A stretch of 64,000 nucleotides of DNA, from positions 82,674 to 146,673 of the forward strand of contig NZ_JACTAB010000006.1 of assembly GCF_014486695.1 (NCBI RefSeq). Direction: 5' to 3'. Below are positions 36,340 to 45,393 of this stretch, one piece after another. Position 1 is the first letter of the stretch. The number at the start of each line of letters is the position of its first letter. The notes below the pieces were generated by a model. It saw only the letters and a program-made list of their open reading frames with translations. It did not search any database and was not told the DNA's origin. Position numbers and translations under genes: made by a program. Source of the stretch: Flavobacterium buctense (GTDB taxonomy: Bacteria; Bacteroidota; Bacteroidia; Flavobacteriales; Flavobacteriaceae).

Positions 36340-37986
36340 ATGAAAAAAATCAATCTTTTTGCCAACCTAAAATCTGATTTCGCTTCAGGTTTAGTGGTTT
36401 TCTTGGTGGCGTTGCCATTGTGTTTAGGTATTGCACTGGCTTCCGGCGCACCATTATTTTCAGGTATTATTTCAGGTGTCGTAGGCGGAATTGTAGTCGG
36501 CTATTTAAGCCAATCTCAATTAAGTGTTTCCGGTCCGGCAGCCGGTTTGACCGCCATAGTTTTAACCGCCATTACCGATTTAGGAGCCTTTAATATTTTT
36601 CTATTGGCGGTGATGATAGCCGGATTTATCCAATTGGCACTCGGTTTTATCAAAGCAGGCAGCATTTCTAATTATTTCCCAACCAATGTTATTGAGGGAA
36701 TGTTGGCCGGTATCGGGGTAATCATTATTCTAAAACAGATTCCGCACGCCTTTGGTTACGATAATGATTATGAAGGCGACGAATCTTTTATACAACCTGA
36801 TGGTCAAAATACATTTGCCGAAATATTTGGCATATTAGACCACATACAAATGGGTTCTTTGGTCATTACGTTGGTGTCATTGGCGATATTAATTTCGTGG
36901 AATAAAATAAGCTTTTTAAAGAAGCTGAAATTAGTTCCGGGAGCTTTAGTGGCTGTAATTGTTGGGATTTTATTAAATGAGTTTTTCTTAAAATCAGGAA
37001 GCAGTTTAGCCATCACCGAGGAACATTTGGTTTCGTTACCAGTGCCAACTTCTTTAGCGGAATTCAAAGAAATAGTGATATTCCCTGATTTTACAGCCAT
37101 ATCCAACAGTAAAGTATGGGTTGTAGCAGTGACTATTGCTGTTGTGGCTTCTATCGAAACTTTATTGTGTATCGAAGCAGCTGACAGAATGGATAAATTA
37201 AAGCGATATACCAACACTAATGTCGAATTAAAAGCGCAGGGGATTGGTAACATCATCAGTTCACTATTGGGCGGATTGCCCATGACTTCAGTAGTAGTTC
37301 GTACTTCTGCCAATGCCGCCGCCGGAGCCAAATCAAAAATGTCTGCCATCATTCATGGCGTGTTATTGTTGGTGAGTGTTTTAACGATTCCTATTTTGTT
37401 GAATAAGATTCCTTTGGCAACTTTAGCTGCCGTATTACTTTTAGTAGGGTACAAATTGGCCAATCCTAAAATCATCAAGCATTTTTGGGAGAAAGATAAA
37501 ATCTACCAATTCATTCCTTTTATTTTAACTTTTGTGGCTGTTGTTTTTACCGATTTATTGCGTGGAGTGGCTTTAGGGATGGTAATCAATATCCTATTTG
37601 TATTAATTGGAAATTCCAAACGCGCATATAAATTCAGGAAGGAAGAATACAGAGAAGGAGATATTATTCATATTGATTTGGCACAAGAAGTATCTTTTTT
37701 GAATAAATCAGCCATCAAATCTACTTTAAGTGAGTTGCCCGAAAATTCAATAGTTATTATAAATGCTACCGATACGGTATATATTGCTCATGATATTTTA
37801 GATTTAATCAAAGAATTCAAAAAAATAAAAGCCAAAGAATTAAATATAAATATTAAATTAGTTGGCTTTAAAAAAGCCTACAATTTAGAAGATTCTCAAG
37901 GCAACAAGAATACGGTGACTATTGAGCATAGATACAATGTTATGAAACGTAAAATGGAACCGGTATTTCCAAATAAACAGCTATAA
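36340..37986 (+). CDS. SulP-family anion (probable bicarbonate) transporter
   Basis: The 548-residue membrane protein has the SulP core of about 12-14 helices (residues 15-420), with SGLVVFLVALPLCLGIALASG near the start and PMTSVVVRTSANAAAGAKS in the core. A short STAS-like domain lies at about 445-530. SulP proteins carry bicarbonate, sulfate or other anions; the carbonic anhydrase gene 22 bases downstream points to bicarbonate, as in the marine SulP-CA pairs. Sulfate cannot be excluded from sequence. Confidence 0.85.
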   Translation: MKKINLFANLKSDFASGLVVFLVALPLCLGIALASGAPLFSGIISGVVGGIVVGYLSQSQLSVSGPAAGLTAIVLTAITDLGAFNIFLLAVMIAGFIQLALGFIKAGSISNYFPTNVIEGMLAGIGVIIILKQIPHAFGYDNDYEGDESFIQPDGQNTFAEIFGILDHIQMGSLVITLVSLAILISWNKISFLKKLKLVPGALVAVIVGILLNEFFLKSGSSLAITEEHLVSLPVPTSLAEFKEIVIFPDFTAISNSKVWVVAVTIAVVASIETLLCIEAADRMDKLKRYTNTNVELKAQGIGNIISSLLGGLPMTSVVVRTSANAAAGAKSKMSAIIHGVLLLVSVLTIPILLNKIPLATLAAVLLLVGYKLANPKIIKHFWEKDKIYQFIPFILTFVAVVFTDLLRGVALGMVINILFVLIGNSKRAYKFRKEEYREGDIIHIDLAQEVSFLNKSAIKSTLSELPENSIVIINATDTVYIAHDILDLIKEFKKIKAKELNINIKLVGFKKAYNLEDSQGNKNTVTIEHRYNVMKRKMEPVFPNKQL

Positions 37987-38008
37987 ACTAACCAAATACA
38001 ATACTATT

Positions 38009-38653
38009 ATGAGTAATGATTTTTATAAAAAAATATTAGACAACAACAAAAAATGGGTAGAGTCCCAATTGGCTATCGACGTAGAATACTTTAAAGATTT
38101 AGCCAAAGGTCAGCAACCGCCATTGTTGTGGATTGGATGTTCAGACAGTAGAGTACCGGCAAACGAAATTATCGGAGCTAAACCGGGAGAAGTATTTGTG
38201 CACAGAAATATTGCTAATATGGTGATCCATAGTGATATGAATATGTTAAGTGTATTAGATTATGCCGTAAATGTTTTGAAAGTTAAACATGTAATTGTTT
38301 GCGGACATTACGGTTGTGGTGGTGTCAAAGCGGCTATGGGTAACCAATCGATAGGGTTAATAGACAACTGGATACGTCACATTAAAGATGTTTACCGTTT
38401 GCATGAGGATTATTTAAATTCATTTAAAGATGAAGATGAACGTTTTAATAAATTTGTGGAAATCAATGCTCAAGAACAAGTTTTTGATTTAGCCAAAACC
38501 TCCATTGTTCAAGGCGCATGGCGAAACGGACAAGATTTGACTTTACATGGTTGGACTTACGGTTTGAATTCCGGTTACGTTACAGATTTGGGGGTAAACA
38601 TGAGCTCTAACGAAGAGTTGGATGAAGTATACCGCCTAAAGTTTACCAACTAG
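38009..38653 (+). CDS. Beta-class carbonic anhydrase
   Basis: The 214-residue enzyme interconverts CO2 and bicarbonate. The zinc ligands are Cys44 (GCSDSRVPANE), His100 and Cys103 (CGHYGCGGVKAA), with the Asp46-Arg48 dyad that gates the active site. There is no signal peptide, so it is cytoplasmic and would trap imported carbon as bicarbonate or supply CO2. It lies 22 bases after the SulP transporter gene and is presumably co-transcribed. Confidence 0.95.
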   Translation: MSNDFYKKILDNNKKWVESQLAIDVEYFKDLAKGQQPPLLWIGCSDSRVPANEIIGAKPGEVFVHRNIANMVIHSDMNMLSVLDYAVNVLKVKHVIVCGHYGCGGVKAAMGNQSIGLIDNWIRHIKDVYRLHEDYLNSFKDEDERFNKFVEINAQEQVFDLAKTSIVQGAWRNGQDLTLHGWTYGLNSGYVTDLGVNMSSNEELDEVYRLKFTN

Positions 38654-38670
38654 ACGATGTTTACTACACA

Positions 38671-39633
38671 TTAAGAATTTAGAATTATTGTCAAATAAAT
38701 GGGCATCCCAAAGGTGATATTAAAAGGGAAAGTCACCGCCAAAGCCATAGGTAAAAACAAACCGGGGTTAGCTTTTGGCGCCACTATTTTCATAGCTGCA
38801 GGTACCGCAATATAAGAAGCACTTGCAGCTAAGATGGCCAATATAAATCGGTTGCCTATATCTTGGGTCACCAATTGACTGCAATACGACACTAATACTC
38901 CATTGAGTAATGGAATGGCAATGGCAAAAACCATTGGTGACCAACCACTTTTGAAAAACACATCTAATTTTTTGCCGCTAATGATACCCATATCTAACAG
39001 GAAAATAGCCAGGAATCCTTTGAAAATATCCGTGGTGAAGGGTTTAATCCCCATCGCTTGTTGGTCACTAGCCAAATAACCTATTACTAAACTACCCAAT
39101 ATCAGCAGTACGCTACCATTGGTTAATGAGTGCCGAATTACAGCACTAAGCTTTGTTTTTATTTCAGCCTTTTTATCATACAATCGCATTAATATAACCC
39201 CAACAATAATAGCAGGCGCTTCCATTAAGGCCATTATGGCTACCATATGCCCGCTGTAATTGTAGTTTTGAATTTCCAGAAAAGAAACCGCTGTGACAAA
39301 CGTTACAGCACTTACTGAGCCATAAGCTGCTGCAATAGCACCTGAGTTTTCTATACTGAATTTTCGCTTCAGTAAAAAGAAACTATAAACAGGAATGACC
39401 ACCGCAATCAGTACTCCAAAAAGCGCTGACCAAATGATTTCCATATCAAAATGACTGTGCGCTAATTCTTGTCCGCCTTTAAAGCCAATGGAAAAAAGCA
39501 AGTAAAGCGAAATAAATTTTGAAGTATTAGAAGGAATTTCCAAATCACTTTTCAATCGGGCAGCGAGAATACCCAATATGAAAAAAAGTAGTGCGGGATT
39601 GGTAAGATTATCAAGAAGTAAATTTAAGTTCAT
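38671..39633 (-). CDS. SbtA-type sodium-dependent bicarbonate permease
   Basis: The 320-residue protein has ten predicted hydrophobic helices and matches the DUF897/SbtA family: NPALLFFILGILAARLKSD at the start, YLLFSIGFKGGQELA, then the inverted second half with FLLDMGIISGKKLD and ASYIAVPAAMKIVAP. Cyanobacterial SbtA imports bicarbonate with sodium. Its cyclic-nucleotide-binding partner SbtB is not seen next to it. The gene is convergent with the carbonic anhydrase gene, 17 bases apart, and completes a compact carbon-uptake module. Confidence 0.85.
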   Translation of the reverse strand: MNLNLLLDNLTNPALLFFILGILAARLKSDLEIPSNTSKFISLYLLFSIGFKGGQELAHSHFDMEIIWSALFGVLIAVVIPVYSFFLLKRKFSIENSGAIAAAYGSVSAVTFVTAVSFLEIQNYNYSGHMVAIMALMEAPAIIVGVILMRLYDKKAEIKTKLSAVIRHSLTNGSVLLILGSLVIGYLASDQQAMGIKPFTTDIFKGFLAIFLLDMGIISGKKLDVFFKSGWSPMVFAIAIPLLNGVLVSYCSQLVTQDIGNRFILAILAASASYIAVPAAMKIVAPKANPGLFLPMALAVTFPFNITFGMPIYLTIILNS

Positions 39634-39636
39634 GGT

Positions 39637-40587
39637 TTATTTTTTAGTGGCTCTTTCAAGTCGATCATTTATGGATTGTCCAAGGCTTTCATTGGGAAAA
39701 CGCTCTACAACAATTAGAGACAAGTTCATTTTATCCAGCCTGTGCAGGGCTTTATACAATTCTGCAGCTGCTTCTTTGTAATTTTTTTTGGGGGATACAA
39801 TTTCTTGATGGACCACGTTTTCACTCGAAACTGCTTTGTAAAATGTCAGAGTTCCTATATTTTTCGTTTGGTTGTTTTGAATAAAATTTTCAATAGCATC
39901 CACTATAATAGTTTCGGTGGAAGGCGCGTAATGTTTTAACAGCATTCCGGGTGCTTCCGGGCTTATTTCATTAGTAGTTTTAATTTTCACTTTTCCAATA
40001 ACCGATTCAATTTCATCCAATGAAAGCGCCCCTAAGCGATACAGTATGGGGTCATCACCTTCAAAACCGATGATGGTTGATTCTATACCGTTCTGACAAG
40101 CACCACCATCCAAAATCAAAGGAATTCTTTCCTGAAAGTAGTCCGAGACATGTTGGGCCGTAGTAGGACTAATAGACCCAAACGGATTAGCACTAGGCGC
40201 TACTAATGGAAAATCTAAATTGTGCAACAATTCTAGAGTCAAAGGATGATTGGGAACTCTCACAGCTACCGTAGCTTTTCCGGCAGTTACCAAGTCAGGA
40301 ATGTTATGGTTCTTAGGCAACACCAAAGTCAGAGAACCCGGCCAAAAATGCTCCGCTAAAACTTGGGCTTTTGGAGGTATAGAATTAGCGACTTTATCCA
40401 AATAGTCGATTGAATGGATGTGCACTATTAAAGGGTTAAAAAGCGGTCTTCCTTTAGTTTCAAATATCTTTTTTATGGCTATTTCATCATAAGCATTCGC
40501 TGCCAATCCGTAAACGGTTTCGGTTGGAATTGCAATATTTTCGGAGGCTTTCAATAGTGCAATGGCTTTTAAAATTTCTCGATTCAT
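39637..40587 (-). CDS. L-threonylcarbamoyladenylate synthase (Sua5/YwlC/TsaC family)
   Basis: The enzyme uses threonine, bicarbonate and ATP to form the adenylate needed for t6A37 in tRNA. Within 316 residues are PTETVYGLAANAYDE, KGRPLFNPLIVHI and WPGSLTLVLPKN, then the C-terminal Sua5 domain (from about 210, SPEAPGMLLKHYAPSTETI). The start is placed at 40587 (MNREI); an upstream ATG at 40602 would overlap the preceding gene's stop. It is in a run with two genes upstream (gaps of 2 and -1 bases) and lies 3 bases from the SbtA gene; bicarbonate being its substrate makes the neighbourhood suggestive. Confidence 0.92.
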   Translation of the reverse strand: MNREILKAIALLKASENIAIPTETVYGLAANAYDEIAIKKIFETKGRPLFNPLIVHIHSIDYLDKVANSIPPKAQVLAEHFWPGSLTLVLPKNHNIPDLVTAGKATVAVRVPNHPLTLELLHNLDFPLVAPSANPFGSISPTTAQHVSDYFQERIPLILDGGACQNGIESTIIGFEGDDPILYRLGALSLDEIESVIGKVKIKTTNEISPEAPGMLLKHYAPSTETIIVDAIENFIQNNQTKNIGTLTFYKAVSSENVVHQEIVSPKKNYKEAAAELYKALHRLDKMNLSLIVVERFPNESLGQSINDRLERATKK

Positions 40588-40589
40588 AC

Positions 40590-41426
40590 TTAGGGGTTGC
40601 AAAAATCACAGTACATCGGATCTTCAGTTTCTTTATGATTAGGGTAGAGCGTCTCCGAGGTATAGTCACAGCGCTTACATTGGTATAAATAACTTAAGGT
40701 TGATTTGGTGGGTTGATTACACCATTGACAAGGCAAACCACTTTTTGCTTCTACTATACCAAAGCCCGGAGTTTGACAATTCGGACAAAGCGAGGTTATT
40801 TTTTCGGACAGCTTGAGAGTGGCTTTTTCAATAACTTTCATTCGTCTCGGGTTAAACATCGCTCGCATGTCTGTTTCAGCAACAACTGGGGAATTATTGG
40901 CGGCAAGTTTGTGATAACTCGATTCCAATAATTCCCATGTTTGGATTCCTTTCACTGAAGTTGTAATGCCTTTTTCTGTACTTTTTAAGATTACCGCATG
41001 TTCGGGGAAGCCGACAGTATTTACTAATTTAACCAAGTCATGATAACATGTTAAGGTTGTTGCATTAAAGTTTGTATCGAGACTAATTTCTCGTACGGAT
41101 ATTTCTAAATTATTTTTTAAGTCTATAAATAGTAAAATTTCTTCATCTGCATGGGCAAAAAACACCGTTGGGTGTGGTCCGAAAGATCCTTCGCTGGCAA
41201 TGCCTAAATCGTACCCGGTTTGCTCAAGTGCCTGTAAACATTTTTCTCTAGCCGTTGTTAAAGCATCCGATTTTCGTTCAATTTCACCGGTAAAAGTGCC
41301 TAATAAATCGGTGTCAAAATCAGTCGGAACTACACAAGTAACGCCTAACTTTTCCTCCAAAATAGGCGCTATTACACGCTCTTTTGAATGCTTTGTGGCA
41401 ATGAGAAGTTTTCTACCTTCAAACAT
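40590..41426 (-). CDS. DUF6671-type protein with C-terminal zinc-ribbon cysteines
   Basis: The 278-residue protein has an alpha/beta N-terminal domain (KLLIATKHSKERVIAPILEE, YDLGIASEGSFGPHPTVFF). Its C-terminal 60 residues carry three CxxC pairs and related cysteines (CPNCQTPGFG, CQWCNQP, CKRCDYTS, YCDFCNP), which probably bind two zinc ions. The family is uncharacterised. Its ATG overlaps the stop of the 93-residue gene by 1 base and it lies directly upstream of the tRNA-modification gene, so a link to tRNA or RNA metabolism is possible. Confidence 0.7.
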   Translation of the reverse strand: MFEGRKLLIATKHSKERVIAPILEEKLGVTCVVPTDFDTDLLGTFTGEIERKSDALTTAREKCLQALEQTGYDLGIASEGSFGPHPTVFFAHADEEILLFIDLKNNLEISVREISLDTNFNATTLTCYHDLVKLVNTVGFPEHAVILKSTEKGITTSVKGIQTWELLESSYHKLAANNSPVVAETDMRAMFNPRRMKVIEKATLKLSEKITSLCPNCQTPGFGIVEAKSGLPCQWCNQPTKSTLSYLYQCKRCDYTSETLYPNHKETEDPMYCDFCNP

Positions 41427-41707
41427 TATTGTTTTTCAAATTGGATGGTAATTTCACCTTTGATAACCAAATTTAAATTGTTCGACTTTGAATCGGCAAT
41501 CAATTGTTTGATGGTTTCTTTGGTTTCAGTAAGCTCAAGAACTCTTTTTTTAGAATGTTCAATATCCTGGTTAAAGCGAATGTGTTTACTGAAATCTTCT
41601 CTTTGGTGATAGTCAATTTTATAATTAAATAGGGCTGTTAAAATGCTGTCTGCATCTTCCGAAGAGAATTTACCGTCAATTAATTTGTAGGCTGTATTGT
41701 TTTCCAT
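41426..41707 (-). CDS. Small uncharacterised coiled-coil-like protein
   Basis: This 93-residue protein is acidic/basic mixed with a helical central part (HIRFNQDIEHSKKRVLEL) and no signal. I do not recognise a family. The stop TAA overlaps the ATG of the DUF6671 gene by 1 base, indicating translational coupling. It probably starts the 41707-39637 transcript. Confidence 0.65.
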   Translation of the reverse strand: MENNTAYKLIDGKFSSEDADSILTALFNYKIDYHQREDFSKHIRFNQDIEHSKKRVLELTETKETIKQLIADSKSNNLNLVIKGEITIQFEKQ

Positions 41708-41742
41708 TAGTGCTATTTTAATTTTTTTTAATTAGTTCAATT

Positions 41743-43179
41743 TTATTGTCCTTGTCCCAAGGAATACCCCGCTTTTCCATCAAATTCATAGAGGTTTTCC
41801 GTTTTTATTACGTCAATTGAGCTCTCTTCGGCTTTTGACAGTAAACTAAGGATGCTGCTTTTTAAAAAGGGTGCTCCGTTTACCGGTTTGTATCTGCAAC
41901 GCCAGTGATCGGTGCAATAAGTTTCATTGAAGCCGTCGGGCCATACTTTAATCCCACGATTAGTAATCATGCTCAATTGATAATTGTCGGTAGTAAGTTT
42001 TTTCATTTCGCCTGCAAGTGCATTGGGGTCTGTTCCATTCCAGTGGACAAACAAATCAACTCCAACTAATTCCTTAGCCTTAGCCGGTTTTTTAACGTAT
42101 TTCGGAAGATTTAAACCGGTGTCTTTTTTATAAGAGACTTCTTTTAATAGGGTAGGTTTTTTACCAAGGTTAGCTATTACCGCTTGGGCAAATTCCTTAG
42201 TGCCCACTTTTTGTTTACTAGTGCCTTCTTTGTAGATGTCGTAAGTATGTATCCCATCTTCAATGGTTTTTAGCCAAGCGTTCTGCACTTTTTCGGCTAC
42301 CTCCGTTTGGCCTATATGAGTTAACATCATCACGGCGCCTTCTAATAAACCTGATGGATTCGCAACGTTTTGGCCGGCTCTTCTTGGGGCCGAACCGTGT
42401 ATGGCTTCAAACATGGCGCACTCTTCGCCTATGTTGGCGGAACCGGCCAATCCTACGGAACCGGCAATTTGTGCTGCTACGTCTGATAAGACATCGCCAT
42501 AAAGATTCAAGGTTACAATTACATCAAATACTTCGGGCGTATCGGCCATTTTTGCGGCTCCAATGTCAATGATCCAATGTTCGTTTTCAATGTCCGGATA
42601 TTCTGCCGCAATTTCATCAAAAACTTGATGAAACAATCCGTCTGTCTGCTTCATGATATTGTCTTTGGTAAAGCAGGTTACTTTTTTACGACCATAGGTT
42701 TTGGCATATTCAAAAGCATACCTAACTATTTTTTCACAACCCGGACGGCTTATCAATTTTAGACATTGAACTACTTCATCCGTTTGCTGGTGCTCAATAC
42801 CGGCATATAAATCTTCTTCGTTTTCACGGATAATCACAATGTCCATTTTGGGATGTTTGGTTTCCACAAACGGGTGTAAGCTCACACAGGGTCTTACATT
42901 GGAATACAATCCTAAAAATTTTCTGGTGGTAACATTTAAACTTTTATAGCCTCCGCCTTGTGGAGTAGTTATAGGCGCTTTTAAAAAAACTTTATTGTTG
43001 CGAATGGTTTCCCATGAACTAGAGGCAATCCCGGAAGTATTGTCGGATAAGTATACTTTTTCTCCTACTTCAATTTCATCAATCTCCAGTTGAGCGCCGG
43101 CCGCCATGATGATTTCCAGAGTAGCGTCCATAATTTCCGGACCAATGCCATCTCCTTTTGCCACAGTAATTCTAGTCAT
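41743..43179 (-). CDS. icd: NADP-dependent isocitrate dehydrogenase
   Basis: The 478 residues belong to the isocitrate/isopropylmalate dehydrogenase fold: ITVAKGDGIGPEIMDATL at the start, a substrate-binding GLYSNVRPCVSLHP segment, IIRENEEDLYAGIEH, the metal-binding NLYGDVLSDVAAQIAG and the cofactor segment AIHGSAPRRAGQN. A C-terminal extension of about 140 residues resembles that of Thermus IDH. It oxidises isocitrate to 2-oxoglutarate in the TCA cycle. NADP preference is inferred from the family, not directly shown. Upstream is a 364-base region without genes. Confidence 0.88.
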   Translation of the reverse strand: MTRITVAKGDGIGPEIMDATLEIIMAAGAQLEIDEIEVGEKVYLSDNTSGIASSSWETIRNNKVFLKAPITTPQGGGYKSLNVTTRKFLGLYSNVRPCVSLHPFVETKHPKMDIVIIRENEEDLYAGIEHQQTDEVVQCLKLISRPGCEKIVRYAFEYAKTYGRKKVTCFTKDNIMKQTDGLFHQVFDEIAAEYPDIENEHWIIDIGAAKMADTPEVFDVIVTLNLYGDVLSDVAAQIAGSVGLAGSANIGEECAMFEAIHGSAPRRAGQNVANPSGLLEGAVMMLTHIGQTEVAEKVQNAWLKTIEDGIHTYDIYKEGTSKQKVGTKEFAQAVIANLGKKPTLLKEVSYKKDTGLNLPKYVKKPAKAKELVGVDLFVHWNGTDPNALAGEMKKLTTDNYQLSMITNRGIKVWPDGFNETYCTDHWRCRYKPVNGAPFLKSSILSLLSKAEESSIDVIKTENLYEFDGKAGYSLGQGQ

Positions 43180-43543
43180 ATAGTTTTATTTTATGATTTG
43201 TTCGGGGCAAAGTTCAATATTCCATTTCATATATTTTTATTTATATTATTAATAAGATATATAAAATATTTTAATGAACAAACCCGCATCATTTACCGGC
43301 ATATTTAATAGAAACCCAACCAATAATGGCTATGAGAGAAGTGGTATGGTTTTGTAACAGTTTCATGCCATCCCTAAAATGGTACAAACCATCTAACAGT
43401 AAATAGCTTGTGGTACAAAACTTTTTTGTAACTAATAATCGCTAATGGAAAATGGTGAAAGCTCCGAATACCGTAAACTGAATTTACCCAACCGGAAAGA
43501 AAGACCCGCTTTAAACCGAATCCTTTTTGTAGACTGACCCTTT
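43180..43543. other. Gene-free gap; possible remnant reading frame
   Basis: The right half (43432-43542, minus strand) is open for about 34 codons and reads like an outer-membrane strand end (KAGLSFRLGKFSLRYSEL...). It has no start and lies just after the LETM1-related gene stop, in another frame. It may be a coincidence or the degraded end of a gene. The left half holds an icd promoter candidate (GAACTTTG, one mismatch from TAnnTTTG). No RNA gene is seen. Confidence 0.35.
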
Positions 43544-44740
43544 TTAATCCTCTATGTTTTCGTTAAAGGCCGAAGGCATCATTTTGGGAATAAACTTAAT
43601 CAGTATAGGCAAGAGTAAACCACCGCCGGGCAACAAAAAAATGGTTAAGGACGGAATGGTTTTGCAAATGTCAAGGATTTGTTTTTTGATTTTCTTTTTC
43701 TCTTCCTTGTCTAAATCTTTGTGGGTTGATTTGGCCAGTAATTGCATCAGTTCTTTACTCTGTGAAATCTCTTTCAGCAACCTCGATTTGTTTCGGTTAA
43801 TTAAAACCACCACACTTTCGGTAGTCTGATCATAAAAATGTTTCACCGGATTGGAGAAATTGAAATACGGAATTTCCTTTTTGTACCGTACAATAAAGGC
43901 ATTGATAAAGGCGATGCTTTCTAAGATAAAAGCATCAGGAATAGCGATAGTTTCGCCTAGCTTGAACAAAAAATACCGTTCTTCATTTTCTACTTTTTCA
44001 TCACTCCATAAACTAATACCGGCCAAGTCAATGGCATAGTATTTCTCTAAGTTATTAGAAAGATAACTTAAGTCTAAATGCTCAATAGAGGTTGAAGTGG
44101 TAGTGGCAAATTTATTGTAACGAACCGACGACTCAAACAGTTTAGCCAACAAATCATCGTGTTGTGAAATACCCGTTTTGGTTTTTAGCGAAAGCGAAAT
44201 AATACTGATAACAATGTCTTCAATTTTGTTCGAATACTTCTCGGGTACGTTGCCTTTTTCCAGGTGTTGTTTGAAAGCCAATACGTCAATAAACAATAAG
44301 GCATTGGTAATCACATGGGAGAAGTTTTTGCTAAACAGGTCCTCATTGGTCTGCACACGGTCGTGGATGATTTTCTCCAACTTACTCGAATTCGAACTCG
44401 ATTCCAACATCTTTTTTAATGGATTAAATCCTTTGGGAATCATCGAGTAGTAAAAAGAAACAGCTTCTGTAATAAAATCTTCCGCCTCATTTTTTTGGGT
44501 AATCAAGCGGTACATTTGGTAAAGCGTATTGAGCATCCCAATTTTTGACAACTCCTGCGGCAATCGGTCTTTGGTTGCTATGGCTATCGAAGCGTCAAAA
44601 CCAACCACATGCCCAAAAATAAATCCTGTCGTTCGGGTTCGGGTGTAGAAATCCGTTTCGTTTGACGGAAACGAATGCTCCAACTGATTTTGCTCAGCAA
44701 AAAACTTGTCTATCCAACCGTGAACTGAAGGGTTAATCAT
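43544..44740 (-). CDS. LETM1-related protein
   Basis: The 398-residue protein ends with a segment, SLTIFLLPGGGLLLPILIKF followed by IPKMMPSAF, that mirrors the hydrophobic helix of the mitochondrial cation/proton-exchange factor LETM1 ([21 protein letters not shown] type). Residues 1-320 are helical with no family match. A bacterial group annotated as LETM1-related biofilm-associated protein exists in Flavobacteriaceae, from general knowledge. One C-terminal membrane helix is predicted. Ion-exchange activity is unproven. Confidence 0.7.
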   Translation of the reverse strand: MINPSVHGWIDKFFAEQNQLEHSFPSNETDFYTRTRTTGFIFGHVVGFDASIAIATKDRLPQELSKIGMLNTLYQMYRLITQKNEAEDFITEAVSFYYSMIPKGFNPLKKMLESSSNSSKLEKIIHDRVQTNEDLFSKNFSHVITNALLFIDVLAFKQHLEKGNVPEKYSNKIEDIVISIISLSLKTKTGISQHDDLLAKLFESSVRYNKFATTTSTSIEHLDLSYLSNNLEKYYAIDLAGISLWSDEKVENEERYFLFKLGETIAIPDAFILESIAFINAFIVRYKKEIPYFNFSNPVKHFYDQTTESVVVLINRNKSRLLKEISQSKELMQLLAKSTHKDLDKEEKKKIKKQILDICKTIPSLTIFLLPGGGLLLPILIKFIPKMMPSAFNENIED

Positions 44741-44811
44741 TGGGGATGCTTTTTATAGGCACAAAACTAAACCATTTTTGTTTGTGATAAGTAATGATTT
44801 TGGTACCAAAT

Positions 44812-45387
44812 TTAAAAGGTGCCGCGCGATTTGATATTTTGTTCGCAAAGCGAAATTATTTCAGCAATTCGAGCACTTCGGGTGGCTTCCCGTTTGGCTT
44901 GGTTTAACCAATAAAGATAGCTTTTTCGATAGGACGGACTAAACTTATTGTAGTTTTCTAACGCAGTGGTGTTTTGTTCAAAAGCCAACTTTAAATCGTC
45001 GGGCATGATGTGGTTCTCCACATGGTCTAATGATTCCCATGAACCGTTTTGCTTGGCGATTTCTATTTTGCGCAAACCACTTTCGTGCATTAAGTCCTCA
45101 GCTATGAGTTTTTCGATATACGTTTTATTGAGTTTGCTCCAAACGCTTTTGTCTTTGCGCGGCGTAAACATTTGGCGGCGGCGTTCATCGTCCAATCGTT
45201 TTACGGTAGAATCTATCCAACCATAACAAATGGCCACTTGCACGGCTTCTTCCCAACGCATGCTTTCCATAGCGCTGCCCACTTTATAAAAGATAAGGTA
45301 TATTTTGGTTGCCGAATGGTGGTTCTCGTGCAACCATTTGCGCCATTCGTTACTGTTTTTAAAGTATAAATGATCTTGCTCTTCCAA
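44812..45387 (-). CDS. YdeI/OmpD-associated family protein
   Basis: The 191 residues follow the YdeI family: YFKNSNEWRKWLHENHHSA, WEEAVQVAICYGWIDSTVK, RMFTPRKDKSVWSKLNKTYI, and a C-terminal region ending in a SYRKSYLYWLNQAKREATRSAR motif (shown in part). The fold resembles bacteriocin-protection proteins, and the function is unclear. It is probably co-transcribed ahead of the superoxide dismutase gene (6-base gap). Confidence 0.8.
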   Translation of the reverse strand: MEEQDHLYFKNSNEWRKWLHENHHSATKIYLIFYKVGSAMESMRWEEAVQVAICYGWIDSTVKRLDDERRRQMFTPRKDKSVWSKLNKTYIEKLIAEDLMHESGLRKIEIAKQNGSWESLDHVENHIMPDDLKLAFEQNTTALENYNKFSPSYRKSYLYWLNQAKREATRSARIAEIISLCEQNIKSRGTF

Positions 45388-45393
45388 AGACGG

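Noticed and set aside
36804..37352. 182-codon minus-strand frame inside the SulP transporter gene
   Set aside because: Antisense shadow of transmembrane codons; the SulP frame is intact on the other strand.
43432..43542. C-terminal fragment of an outer-membrane protein
   Set aside because: The frame has no start, lies in another frame than the upstream gene and is too short to judge; noted as a possible remnant only.
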